Positions 8,177 through 15,990 of a DNA stretch of 39,521 nt are shown here, piece after piece. This DNA comes from Jannaschia seosinensis (GTDB lineage Bacteria; Pseudomonadota; Alphaproteobacteria; Rhodobacterales; Rhodobacteraceae): contig NZ_CYPR01000023.1 in assembly GCF_001408515.1 (NCBI RefSeq), forward strand, positions 1-39,521, in the 5' to 3' direction. Below the pieces are notes generated by a model. The model made no database searches. It was not told the DNA's origin and saw nothing but the letters and a program-made list of their open reading frames with translations. Numbering within the stretch: position 1 is the stretch's first letter; each line of letters begins with the position of its first letter. The position numbers and the translations under genes were made by a program.

Positions 8177-9019
8177 ATGCGGTTCGAGGGAACGAAAGAC
8201 TACGTGGCGACCGGCGACCTGAACGTGGCGGTGAATGCCGCCATCGCGCTTCAGCGGCCACTACTGGTCAAGGGCGAGCCGGGCACCGGCAAGACCGAAC
8301 TGGCCCGCCAGGTCGCCGCCGCACTCGGTGTTCCGATGCTCGAATGGGCGGTGAAGTCCACCACCCGCGCGCAGCAGGGTCTTTACGAATACGATGCCGT
8401 CTCGCGCCTTCGCGACAGCCAACTTGGCGACGAGCGTGTCCACGACATCTCCAACTACATCCGTCGGGGCAAGCTTTGGCAGGCCTTCGAGGCGGAGGAG
8501 CGCGTCGTCCTTCTGATCGACGAGATCGACAAAGCCGATATCGAATTCCCCAACGACTTGCTGCAGGAACTCGACCGGATGGAGTTCCACGTCTACGAGA
8601 CCGGCGAGACCGTGCGCGCCAGGCACCGGCCCATCGTCATCATCACCTCCAACAACGAGAAGGAGCTGCCCGACGCGTTCCTGCGGCGGTGCTTCTTTCA
8701 CTATATCCGCTTCCCGGACATGGACACGCTGAAGGCGATCGTCGAAGTCCACTTCCCCGACATCAAGCAGACCCTGCTCGCGACCGCGCTGACGCAATTC
8801 TTCGCCGTCCGCGATCAGCAGGGCCTCAAGAAGAAGCCGTCCACGTCGGAGATGCTCGACTGGCTGAAACTTCTTCTGGCGGAGGATCTGACCGCCGAAG
8901 ACCTCAAGGCCGACCCCCGCACGACCCTGCCCCGGCTGCACGGTGCGCTGCTGAAGAACGAGCAGGATGTGGCGCTGTTCGAACGCTTGGCCTTCATGGC
9001 GCGCAGCAGGGGGAGATAG
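8177..9019 (+). CDS. MoxR-family AAA+ ATPase
   Basis: From ATG at 8177 (MRFEGTKDYV) the protein is 280 residues. Walker A is GEPGTGKT (33–40), Walker B is LLIDEID (112–118), and sensor-1 is ITSNNEKELP followed by the FLRRCFF arginine finger region. MoxR ATPases act as chaperones for cofactor insertion or complex assembly and are paired with VWA-domain proteins. A CoxE-like VWA gene lies 1.6 kb downstream on the same strand, so this is a likely functional pair. The ORF can be extended ten codons upstream but that part is not family-like. Confidence 0.93.
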   Translation: MRFEGTKDYVATGDLNVAVNAAIALQRPLLVKGEPGTGKTELARQVAAALGVPMLEWAVKSTTRAQQGLYEYDAVSRLRDSQLGDERVHDISNYIRRGKLWQAFEAEERVVLLIDEIDKADIEFPNDLLQELDRMEFHVYETGETVRARHRPIVIITSNNEKELPDAFLRRCFFHYIRFPDMDTLKAIVEVHFPDIKQTLLATALTQFFAVRDQQGLKKKPSTSEMLDWLKLLLAEDLTAEDLKADPRTTLPRLHGALLKNEQDVALFERLAFMARSRGR

Positions 9020-9049
9020 GAAATCCGCCAACCGCTGACGCGTCAAGTG

Positions 9050-10447
9050 ATGGGCAGGCTCTTCGCCTCGCTCATCCTTGCCGCGCTGATTGCATGCACG
9101 CCCGCGGACGTGGCGCCCAGCAGCGGCCCCGATGTCGCGCGTGCCACGCCCGCCGCCATGGCCGTCGACCTTCTGCCAATGCGCCGCTTCGACGGTCCAC
9201 CCCGTTTGCGAGAACCCGTCTACCCCAATGGACAGCTTGCACGCGATATTCTGGCGCTGACCTTTCAGCTCGAGACGGGTCCAAAGCTGCCAATTCTGAC
9301 CCGGTTCGAAGGACCCATTCCGGTTTCAGTCGAGTCGGTGGGCGCCCCTCCCCCGCAAACGCTTGCCTCCGATCTGGCCGACCTGCTCGACCGCCTGCGC
9401 CGCGAGGCCGGGATCGATGTGCGCCGCACCCGGCTTGGCGAAATGGGCTCAATCACCATATGCGCGCTGCCCCGCACGACGTTGCAGCGTCATGCTTGCG
9501 GTGCCGCCTGTTTCGCCGTGCCGCGTGTGGCGGGTTGGCGCGATTACCTGCGGCGGCCCGGCGCGGATACGGATTGGACCACGCTGGAGACCCGCAACCG
9601 GGCCAGCATCTTTCTGCCCGCCGATGTCAGCCCGCAGGAGCTGCGCGATTGCCTGCACGAAGAGCTGGCGCAGGCGCTCGGCCCCCTCAACGACCTCTAT
9701 CGGCTCCCGAACTCGGTCTTCAACGACGACAACGTTCATTCCGTCCTGACCGATTTCGACATGCTCGTCCTGCGCGCAATTTACCATCGGGACCTGCACT
9801 CTGGCGTGACTCGTGCCGAAGTCGCCGCACCTCTTCCGGCCATCCTCGATGAGATCAACCCGCGGGGTCATCGTGCCGATACGCGTCCGGTCGCCGAATC
9901 CCCAATGGGCTGGAACATGGCGATCGGCAAAGCGCTCGCTCTTCGCCAGGCAGCGGCCGTCCGCCGCACCAGCGCTCGGGAGGCCGTCCGCATCGCCCGT
10001 GCCGAAGGGTGGCAAGACGATCGGCTGGCAATGTCACTTCTGGCCTTCGGTCGTGCGGCGATGACCGGACCGGACGAGGAGAATGCCCGGATCGCCGTCA
10101 CCTCGTTCCTCGACGCGGCCAGAATCTACCGCAACCTCCATGGCACCGGAGCGCTGCAATCGGCGCAGGTTACCGTCCATCTCGCCGTCCTCGTGCTCGG
10201 CTCAGGTGAGGTGGATGAAGCCATTGCTCTCCTCGACAGCGCGATCCCGACGGCCAGGGGCGCGCAGAATGCGGCGCGGTTGTCGACGCTGCTGATGCTG
10301 CGGGCGCGAGCTGCGCACCTGCAGGGTGCGGAGGACGAGGCCGCGGGCCTCCGGCGCGAGGCGCTGTCCTGGGGCCGCCACGCTTGGGGCGACCGCTTCG
10401 TGACCCTGCGCGCCGCCGAGGTTGCGGGGCTGCGTCTGGACGCGTAG
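9050..10447 (+). CDS. DUF2927 domain lipoprotein
   Basis: About 465 residues. The N-terminus MGRLFASLILAALIAC ends in a lipobox (LIAC), so it is predicted to be a lipoprotein. The middle carries the DUF2927 hallmark LRDCLHEELAQALGPLNDLY followed by VFNDDNVHSVLTDFDMLVLR, a histidine/glutamate pattern resembling a degenerate metallopeptidase site. The C-terminal 170 residues are helical and repetitive (RTSAREAVRIARAEGW, LDSAIPTARGAQ), resembling TPR repeats. GTG at 9047 directly precedes the ATG. It lies between MoxR and VWA genes on the same strand. The function is unknown; a cell-envelope partner of the MoxR/VWA pair is an inference from position. Confidence 0.85.
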   Translation: MGRLFASLILAALIACTPADVAPSSGPDVARATPAAMAVDLLPMRRFDGPPRLREPVYPNGQLARDILALTFQLETGPKLPILTRFEGPIPVSVESVGAPPPQTLASDLADLLDRLRREAGIDVRRTRLGEMGSITICALPRTTLQRHACGAACFAVPRVAGWRDYLRRPGADTDWTTLETRNRASIFLPADVSPQELRDCLHEELAQALGPLNDLYRLPNSVFNDDNVHSVLTDFDMLVLRAIYHRDLHSGVTRAEVAAPLPAILDEINPRGHRADTRPVAESPMGWNMAIGKALALRQAAAVRRTSAREAVRIARAEGWQDDRLAMSLLAFGRAAMTGPDEENARIAVTSFLDAARIYRNLHGTGALQSAQVTVHLAVLVLGSGEVDEAIALLDSAIPTARGAQNAARLSTLLMLRARAAHLQGAEDEAAGLRREALSWGRHAWGDRFVTLRAAEVAGLRLDA

Positions 10448-10456
10448 ACGGCCCTC

Positions 10457-10618
10457 ATGTTGCCTATCGTCCTCGCCACGCTCGGCGCCATCCTTGGCGC
10501 ATTCACCGCCCGTCGCCGCAAGGGGAACGGGTTCGACATTGCCCAGTGGGCCGTGGTCTGGGCGATCATTGGCGGGCTGATCGGGCTTTTCCTGTCGGTC
10601 CTCATCGCCCGGCTCTAG
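10457..10618 (+). CDS. Small two-helix membrane protein (53 residues)
   Basis: A short gene starting ATG at 10457, nine bases after the DUF2927 stop, and ending TAG directly abutting the VWA ATG. The protein reads MLPIVLATLGAILGAFTARR, a short polar loop RKGNGFDIAQWA, then [21 protein letters not shown]. That is two hydrophobic segments separated by a basic loop, consistent with an inner-membrane hairpin. Tight packing between two conserved genes and a clean hydrophobic pattern support it as real. The family is not recognised; a helper or anchor in the MoxR/VWA system is a guess from context. Confidence 0.75.
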   Translation: MLPIVLATLGAILGAFTARRRKGNGFDIAQWAVVWAIIGGLIGLFLSVLIARL

Positions 10619-11800
10619 ATGTTTCTGCGCTTCTTCGAGCAGCTGCGCGAAGCCGGCATTCCCGTCTCCCTGCGCGAACATCTCACCTTCCTCGAGGCCC
10701 TCTCCGCCGATCTGGTCACCCACGATGTTGAGGCGTTCTACTACCTCGCCCGCGCCGCGCTGGTGAAGGATGAACGTCATATCGACCGTTTCGACCGCGC
10801 CTTCGCCGCCGCCTTCGACGGGCTGGATGCCGTCACGCCCGAGCAGGTTCTCAAGGCGATGGATCTTCCGCCCGACTGGCTGGAAAAGCAGGCCGAAAAA
10901 CTCCTCAGCGATGAGGAAAAGGCCGGGCTTTCGGCACTTGGTGGCTTCGATAAGCTGATGGAGACGCTCCGCGAGCGGCTGCGCGAGCAACAGGGCCGTC
11001 ACCAAGGCGGCAGCAAGTGGATCGGCACCGCCGGCACCTCTCCCTTCGGCGCCTACGGTTACAATCCCGAAGGCATCCGCATCGGTCAGGACGAAAGCCG
11101 CAACCGGCGCGCCGTCAAGGTCTGGGACAAGCGAGAGTTCCGCGATTACGGCGACGAGGTCGAACTCGGCACCCGCAACATCAAGGTCGCGCTCAAACGC
11201 CTGCGCGCCTGGGCTCGCGAGGGCGCGGCAGACGAGTTGGACCTCGACGACACCATCCGCTCAACCGCCCGGAACGGCTATCTCGACGTCATCACGCGGC
11301 CCGAACGGCGGCTGGCCAGCAAGGTCCTGCTCTTTCTCGATGTCGGCGGCTCCATGGACCCGCATGTGCGCGTGGTGGAGGAGCTGTTCTCGGCCGCCCG
11401 CACCGAATTCCGGACGCTGGAGCATTTTTACTTCCACAATTGTCTCTACGAGGGCGTCTGGCGCGACAATCGCCGTCGCTGGGAGGCGGTCACTTCGACG
11501 TCGGAGGTGCTCAACACCTACGGCCCCGACTACCGCTGCATCTTCGTCGGCGATGCCGCGATGTCACCCTACGAGATCACGCATCCCGGCGGCGCCAACG
11601 AGCATTGGAATGCCGAAGCCGGTCATGTCTGGCTGGAGCGGGCCCGTGCACAATGGCCGATGAACGTCTGGATCAATCCGGTGCCCCGGGAGCAGTGGGA
11701 CTACACCCATTCGACCCGCATGATCCGCGAAATCTTCGAGGAGCGCATGGTGCCGATGACGCTGGCCGGTTTGACCGAGGGGATGAAGCTGCTGACCTGA
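10619..11800 (+). CDS. CoxE-like VWA domain protein
   Basis: A 393-residue protein. The helical N-terminus (FLRFFEQLREAGIPVSLREH) precedes a charged middle and a C-terminal von Willebrand A domain beginning LLFLDVGGSMDPHVRVVEEL. The metal-ion site motif, normally D-x-S-x-S, is D-V-G-G-S here, losing one serine. Later blocks are YFHNCLYEGVW and FVGDAAMSPYEI (the last aspartate of the site). Such proteins partner MoxR ATPases; the MoxR gene is two genes upstream. Start ATG 10619 touches the preceding stop (TAGATG), so the genes are coupled. Acts in the cytoplasm; the client complex is unknown. Confidence 0.88.
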   Translation: MFLRFFEQLREAGIPVSLREHLTFLEALSADLVTHDVEAFYYLARAALVKDERHIDRFDRAFAAAFDGLDAVTPEQVLKAMDLPPDWLEKQAEKLLSDEEKAGLSALGGFDKLMETLRERLREQQGRHQGGSKWIGTAGTSPFGAYGYNPEGIRIGQDESRNRRAVKVWDKREFRDYGDEVELGTRNIKVALKRLRAWAREGAADELDLDDTIRSTARNGYLDVITRPERRLASKVLLFLDVGGSMDPHVRVVEELFSAARTEFRTLEHFYFHNCLYEGVWRDNRRRWEAVTSTSEVLNTYGPDYRCIFVGDAAMSPYEITHPGGANEHWNAEAGHVWLERARAQWPMNVWINPVPREQWDYTHSTRMIREIFEERMVPMTLAGLTEGMKLLT

Positions 11801-11802
11801 CG

Positions 11803-12324
11803 CTAGAGGCTGCCCGTCGGGCCGGGCGGCGGCGCACCGATCCCGCGTAGTTCGGCCACAAGCGTGTCCTCCGGAGGCTCGGTAAGGACGCTGACATCAC
11901 CCGTCGTCTCCAGAACCACCAAGGCGGCATCCGCCATGCGCGTCACACCCGCTCCGCGCAGCTTCTGGCGCAGATCGTCGCGCGTCATGCGCGCCTCGAC
12001 TAACGCTTCCTCCCGCACCAGCCCGTCGCGCATCAGGACCAACGGCTCGTTATCGGTCCAATGCTGCGCCCGCTTCACGCGCACGCGAAACGCGCCGATC
12101 GCCGTCTGCACGGCGAGGAGCGCAGCCAACGCCAGAAGGCCCATTGACCAAGGCGTCGACGGGTTCACAACGGTCGACGCCACGACCGAACCGGTCGCGA
12201 CCGTTACGGCAAAATCGTGCGCCGACATCTTGGCGAAACTGCGAAGGCCGGCGATGCGCACGAAAAGCATCAGCGCCGGCAGCAGAATCACGGCGTCGAG
12301 AAGAATTGTCATCCAGTCAGGCAT
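11803..12324 (-). CDS. DUF421 (YetF-like) membrane protein
   Basis: A 173-residue protein with N-terminal hydrophobic segments (ILLDAVILLPALMLFVRIAG, TVATGSVVASTVV, MGLLALAALLAVQTAIGAF) followed by the cytoplasmic DUF421 domain (PLVLMRDGLVREEALVEARM, LRQKLRGAGV). RSFAKMSAHDFAVTVATGSV is the family signature near the second helix. The role of DUF421 proteins is not established. It is convergent with the VWA gene (two bases between the stops), so it is a separate transcription unit. Confidence 0.88.
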   Translation of the reverse strand: MPDWMTILLDAVILLPALMLFVRIAGLRSFAKMSAHDFAVTVATGSVVASTVVNPSTPWSMGLLALAALLAVQTAIGAFRVRVKRAQHWTDNEPLVLMRDGLVREEALVEARMTRDDLRQKLRGAGVTRMADAALVVLETTGDVSVLTEPPEDTLVAELRGIGAPPPGPTGSL

Positions 12325-12360
12325 GCCATCTTACGCATGCGCGACGCTGCGGTTCCCCGG

Positions 12361-12507
12361 TTAACGCGGCGCGGAGCGATCCGATGACGCGGAGAGAAGG
12401 AGATAGCGCAGGTTCGTCTCCCGCAAGGCGAGGCGCAAACGCATCTCGGCGTTCGTCCGTTGCGACGCGGCCGCCTTGCGGAACAGCCCATGGAGCCATG
12501 TAAACAT
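12361..12507 (-). CDS. Possible small protein (48 residues)
   Basis: ATG at 12507 is preceded by GGAGG eight bases upstream, a good ribosome binding site. The product reads MFTWLHGLFRKAAASQRTNA and continues EMRLRLALRETNLRYLLLSAS to a TAA at 12361–12363. It looks like an amphipathic helical peptide. No family is recognised. It lies 37 bases upstream of the DUF421 start on the same strand. Support is limited to the ribosome binding site, composition and position. Confidence 0.45.
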   Translation of the reverse strand: MFTWLHGLFRKAAASQRTNAEMRLRLALRETNLRYLLLSASSDRSAPR

Positions 12508-12642
12508 CCGGACCTCCGTCGGAAAAAGCAGCCTCATCTTCTATTGGACGCCGCAGCGACCGCGAGGTTCCCGCGCCGCCGCACTTTATTTTGACCTTCG
12601 ATCCAACTGGACGCGGGGCGGCGCGATCCCCACATTATCCGC

Positions 12643-13338
12643 ATGATCAAATTTCCGGCCCTTCTCCTGGCCATCGGCTACGGACTCGTCATGTGGGTCT
12701 TTTCCGCTTGGCGGCTGAAGCGCCAGATGGATGAGTCCTCCACCCCTCTCGCCGATCCCCGGCTTGAACCGGTTTTTGCGCGGATGGCGCAGGTACTGGA
12801 AGTGGAGCGCATTCGCGTGCACGTGCATGAGGTCGACCCGGTCAATGGCCTTGCCGCACCCGATGGCCGCATCTTCCTGACGCGCGGTTTCCTGCGCAAG
12901 TTCGAGACCGGCGAGGTCACCGCCGACGAGATGGCGAGCGTCGTTGCTCACGAGCTCGGCCACGTCGCACTCGGCCACGCACGCCGGCGGCTGATCGACT
13001 TCTCGGGACAGAACGCGATCCGGGTGGCCTTGGCGGGCGTCTTGGGCCGCATCATTCCCGGCGTGGGTCCGTGGATCGCCAACGCGCTCGCCTCGCTCGT
13101 CGCCGCAAGATTGTCGCGGCAGGACGAGTACGAGGCCGACACCTATGCCAGTGCGCTTCTGGTCAAGGCCGGGATTGGTACGCAACCGCAGAAGAGCATG
13201 TTCGAAAAGCTGTCGCATCTGACTGGCACGGGCGGACATGGCATGCCCGCATGGCTGATGAGCCACCCGAAGACCGACGAGCGCATCGCCGCGATCGAGG
13301 CGAACGAGGCCAAGTGGGGGCTGTCCGCACAGTCCTGA
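12643..13338 (+). CDS. M48-family zinc metallopeptidase
   Basis: A 231-residue peptidase with one N-terminal hydrophobic segment (IKFPALLLAIGYGLVMWVFS), so probably inner-membrane anchored. The zinc site is HELGH (103–107), and the third ligand is in SRQDEYEAD (E162). An N-terminal substrate region LAAPDGRIFLTRGFL and a C-terminal SHPKTDERIAAIEA block are standard for M48 peptidases. It is shorter than HtpX (about 290). The target is unknown; a role in membrane-protein or envelope quality control is a family-level inference. Confidence 0.92.
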   Translation: MIKFPALLLAIGYGLVMWVFSAWRLKRQMDESSTPLADPRLEPVFARMAQVLEVERIRVHVHEVDPVNGLAAPDGRIFLTRGFLRKFETGEVTADEMASVVAHELGHVALGHARRRLIDFSGQNAIRVALAGVLGRIIPGVGPWIANALASLVAARLSRQDEYEADTYASALLVKAGIGTQPQKSMFEKLSHLTGTGGHGMPAWLMSHPKTDERIAAIEANEAKWGLSAQS

Positions 13339-13340
13339 CA

Positions 13341-13472
13341 TCAGGATCGGATCAATAAACTTTCAGATGTCGCTTTGAAGGCTTCGTAGGCCGACGCCCC
13401 CGTCACGACCCGATAGAGGGTCCGGGCGGGGGCGCCGGCAGGAAACTCGGGGGCGTCTCCTTGCGCGGGCAT
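13341..13472 (-). CDS. Possible small protein (43 residues)
   Basis: ATG at 13472 with AAGG six bases upstream. The product contains APARTLYRVVTGASAYEAFK and ends SESLLIRS. Codon and residue composition look coding, unlike most random frames here. It ends two bases from the M48 stop (convergent). No family is recognised. If real, it may be cotranscribed with the ORF at 13485–13610, 12 bases upstream. Confidence 0.42.
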   Translation of the reverse strand: MPAQGDAPEFPAGAPARTLYRVVTGASAYEAFKATSESLLIRS

Positions 13473-13484
13473 GGACCTTGCAGC

Positions 13485-13610
13485 CTATCCCGCGCGGCCC
13501 TCTTTGCGCCGCAATCGTTGAAAAACGATTAACGCCCCGGCCCGCTCCAGATTTTCCACGCCGACACCGGACACCCTTGCCGCCGCGCCGCAGGTCGGGC
13601 ACCTCTGCAT
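13485..13610 (-). CDS. Possible zinc-ribbon-like small protein (41 residues)
   Basis: Reads MQRCPTCGAAARVSGVGVEN and ends FQRLRRKEGRAG. The CPTCG start resembles one half of a zinc knuckle. The ribosome binding site is weak, and the start lies only three bases from the divergent PfkB start, which is unusually tight. For that reason it is only a candidate. Confidence 0.3.
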   Translation of the reverse strand: MQRCPTCGAAARVSGVGVENLERAGALIVFQRLRRKEGRAG

Positions 13611-13613
13611 TCC

Positions 13614-14480
13614 ATGACGCCAGACCTTCTCTGCATCGGCGCCGTCCTGTGGGACGTGATCGGCCGCTCGAACGCCTATATGGAGCGCGGCTCCGACGTG
13701 CCCGGCCGCATCACCCGCATCCCGGGCGGCGTGGCCCTCAACATCGCGATGGCGGCGCGAGCCTACGGGATGACGCCCACGCTCCTGTCGGTCGTGGGCC
13801 GCGATGCGGAGGGCGATGCCCTCGTGGCCGCCTGCGCGCGGCTCGGATTGTTGACCGACACCCTCTACCGCTCGGATGACCTGCGTACCGATGTCTACAT
13901 GGCCGTCGAAGGTGCGAACGGACTGATCGCCGCCATTGCCGACGCCCATTCGCTGGAAGCGGCGGGCGACAAGATCCTGTCACCCCTCGCGGACATGCCG
14001 GACTGGTCCGGGCCGATTGCCTTGGACGGGAACCTGACGCTGGACCTGCTGGCCCGGATCGCGACCGATCCCGCCTTCGCCCGCACCGATCTGCGCGTGG
14101 CGCCCGCCTCCCCCGGCAAGGCGGAGCGGTTGATCCCGTTCCTGTCGCATGCGGCCGCCACGCTCTACGTCAATCTTGAGGAGGCAGGGCTGCTGCTGCA
14201 TGCACCACAAGCCAACGCAATCACCGCCGCCGAGGCGATGCGCGCGCGTGGCCTCTATCGTGCGATCGTTACCGATGGCCCGCGCCTCGCCGCTTGCGCA
14301 GGCCCCGGAGGCACCGTCACACGACACCCACGCCGCGTTATGGTCACGCGCGTGACCGGCGCGGGCGACACGTTCATGGCCGCCCATATCGCCGCCGAAG
14401 CGAGCGGTGCGAGTTCGGACGCCGCGCTCGAACGCGCCTGCGAAGCGGCCGCAACCTATGTGTCCGGCGACACCTACTGA
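13614..14480 (+). CDS. PfkB-family sugar/nucleoside kinase
   Basis: A 288-residue ribokinase-fold kinase. The N-terminal signature is IPGGVALNIAMAARAYG, and the C-terminal signature VTRVTGAGDTFMAAHIAAE carries the catalytic aspartate of GAGD. In related genomes a PfkB kinase of this type is often next to pseudouridine-5'-phosphate glycosidase, which would make it a pseudouridine kinase. No glycosidase gene is found here, so the substrate remains open. The start is the ATG at 13614. Confidence 0.87.
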   Translation: MTPDLLCIGAVLWDVIGRSNAYMERGSDVPGRITRIPGGVALNIAMAARAYGMTPTLLSVVGRDAEGDALVAACARLGLLTDTLYRSDDLRTDVYMAVEGANGLIAAIADAHSLEAAGDKILSPLADMPDWSGPIALDGNLTLDLLARIATDPAFARTDLRVAPASPGKAERLIPFLSHAAATLYVNLEEAGLLLHAPQANAITAAEAMRARGLYRAIVTDGPRLAACAGPGGTVTRHPRRVMVTRVTGAGDTFMAAHIAAEASGASSDAALERACEAAATYVSGDTY

Positions 14481-14650
14481 CCACGTGCATGCGAGCGTAA
14501 TCCAGTAAGCAACGTAGCTCATCCGCGCGGACCTGTTCTCCGGAACCTCTTCAGGCACATTGCGCCCGCATGCCCATCCCGGACTGCGCCTTGTTCCCAT
14601 CAATCCAGCGTCCTATGTCGGGTCGAACCTCCCCGCATGGACCGCCCGCA

Positions 14651-15370
14651 ATGCAACTTGGCGACGATCAGCTTCCGCGACCGCAGCGTCCCGGCTTCAT
14701 CGGGCGGCTCAGAAACAACTTCCTGACCGGGCTCATCGTGATCGCGCCGATCGGTCTGACGTTCTGGCTTATCTGGTCCGTCATCGGCTGGATCGACGGC
14801 TGGGTTCTTCCCTTCGTGCCGTTCCGCTACCGGCCGGATATCTGGCTTCTGGACCAGTTCGGCCTCGACCTCGACATCCGCGGCATCGGAGTGGCGTTCT
14901 TTCTGATCTTCACGCTGCTCGTGGGATGGGTCGCCAAGGGGCTCATCGGCCGGTCGATCCTGCGCTACGCCGAGAACCTCGTGCAGACCATGCCCATCGT
15001 GCGCTCCGTCTACAGCGGGCTCAAGCAGATCGCGGAAACTATCCTCGCACAGGACCAGTCAAGCTTCGAGCGCGCCTGCCTCGTGGAATATCCGCGACAG
15101 GGCATCTGGGCGATCGGGTTCGTATCGACCAACGCAAAGGGCGAAATCCAAGCCCGCGCCGAGGTGCCGATGATGTCGATTTTCCTGCCGACCACGCCGA
15201 ACCCGACTTCGGGATTTCTCTTGTTCGTGCCGGAATCGGACGTGATCTATCTCGACATGACCGTCGAGGACGCGGCGAAGCTCGTGATCTCGGCAGGTCT
15301 GGTATATCCGGGAGCCAGGAAGGCGGACGGCACGCCGGTCATTCCCGACCTCGACACGGCGGCGCAATAG
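14651..15370 (+). CDS. DUF502 family membrane protein
   Basis: From ATG at 14651 (MQLGDDQLPRPQRPGFIGRL) the protein is 239 residues. Upstream in-frame ATGs at 14615 and 14570 exist but add no recognisable sequence. Two membrane segments are clear: NFLTGLIVIAPIGLTFWLIW and IRGIGVAFFLIFTLLVGWVA. The DUF502 soluble part follows (ENLVQTMPIVRSVYSGLKQI, FLPTTPNPTSGFLLFVPESD). The function is not established. The 170 bases before it show nothing clear. Confidence 0.88.
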   Translation: MQLGDDQLPRPQRPGFIGRLRNNFLTGLIVIAPIGLTFWLIWSVIGWIDGWVLPFVPFRYRPDIWLLDQFGLDLDIRGIGVAFFLIFTLLVGWVAKGLIGRSILRYAENLVQTMPIVRSVYSGLKQIAETILAQDQSSFERACLVEYPRQGIWAIGFVSTNAKGEIQARAEVPMMSIFLPTTPNPTSGFLLFVPESDVIYLDMTVEDAAKLVISAGLVYPGARKADGTPVIPDLDTAAQ

Positions 15371-15674
15371 GTCTTGGCGGCGGCGCAGGCTGATCGAGGA
15401 CCAAGAGCTACCGGGTTGATCCTTCCAAGACAGAACTCTGTCCGTCCGCATCGAAATGGGGACGCCAGACATCCACGTCGCTCAGCGGCATAGACGTCCA
15501 GCGTGTACTCACCCCTACAGCGTCGACCGGCAGCGACGCCATTTGCTGCCACTCGACGGTTATAGAGTATGACGTTCAGGGGGGATCAGTCGGCAACGCT
15601 CTTGAACCTTGACCCGCCGCTCGCGCGCGGAACGGCGTGTTCAGCATAATCCAAGACGCGTTGCCGAATGCGGC
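15371..15674. other. Spacer of about 304 bases without a recognisable gene
   Basis: Only short frames are present. One on the minus strand, about 15410–15580, reads protein-like (TRWTSMPLSDVDVWRPHFDA), but it has no clear start signal and is not recognised. It could be the eroded end of a lost gene. No terminator with a T-run or RNA gene was found. Confidence 0.4.
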
Positions 15675-15947
15675 TCAGGCCGCTCCGCCCTGATCCGAAG
15701 GGTTCCGAAACTCGCCGTCGTGAATGTGGTCGAGACGCGCCTGAAGGTCCCCGGGCAGCGTGTCCGGCTTGACCATCACCTTACCGTCATGGGCCGAAGC
15801 GATCTGATCGGGTCCTATCTCGACTTCGCCGTAGCCCTCGAAATGAACGACAAGCGTGTCGGGCCGGACCATGCGCACCGCACCGACACCGGTCTCGCCG
15901 TCGCGGATGAAGACCTCGTCTTCGGTCTGGATAGTGGACAGCGGCAT
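15675..15947 (-). CDS. Small PRC-barrel-like conserved protein (90 residues)
   Basis: From ATG at 15947, preceded by AAGGAG, it reads MPLSTIQTEDEVFIRDGETG, then VGAVRMVRPDTLVVHFEGYG and EVEIGPDQIASAHDGKVMVK. The beta-rich pattern and the 'I.S.HDGKV' element resemble PRC-barrel or DUF2171-type domains, which is a fold-level guess. A longer reading frame upstream is arginine/proline-rich and rejected. It lies 43 bases downstream of murD on the same strand, in the place where ftsW would be expected. Confidence 0.72.
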   Translation of the reverse strand: MPLSTIQTEDEVFIRDGETGVGAVRMVRPDTLVVHFEGYGEVEIGPDQIASAHDGKVMVKPDTLPGDLQARLDHIHDGEFRNPSDQGGAA

Positions 15948-15990
15948 GATTTTCTCCTTTCTTGCTAAGCGACAAGATACGCCGCGCAGA

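Noticed and set aside
15410-15580. Possible gene remnant on the minus strand between DUF502 and the PRC-like gene
   Set aside because: The sequence looks protein-like but there is no start signal, no family match that I recognise and stops on both sides, so it is not listed as a gene.
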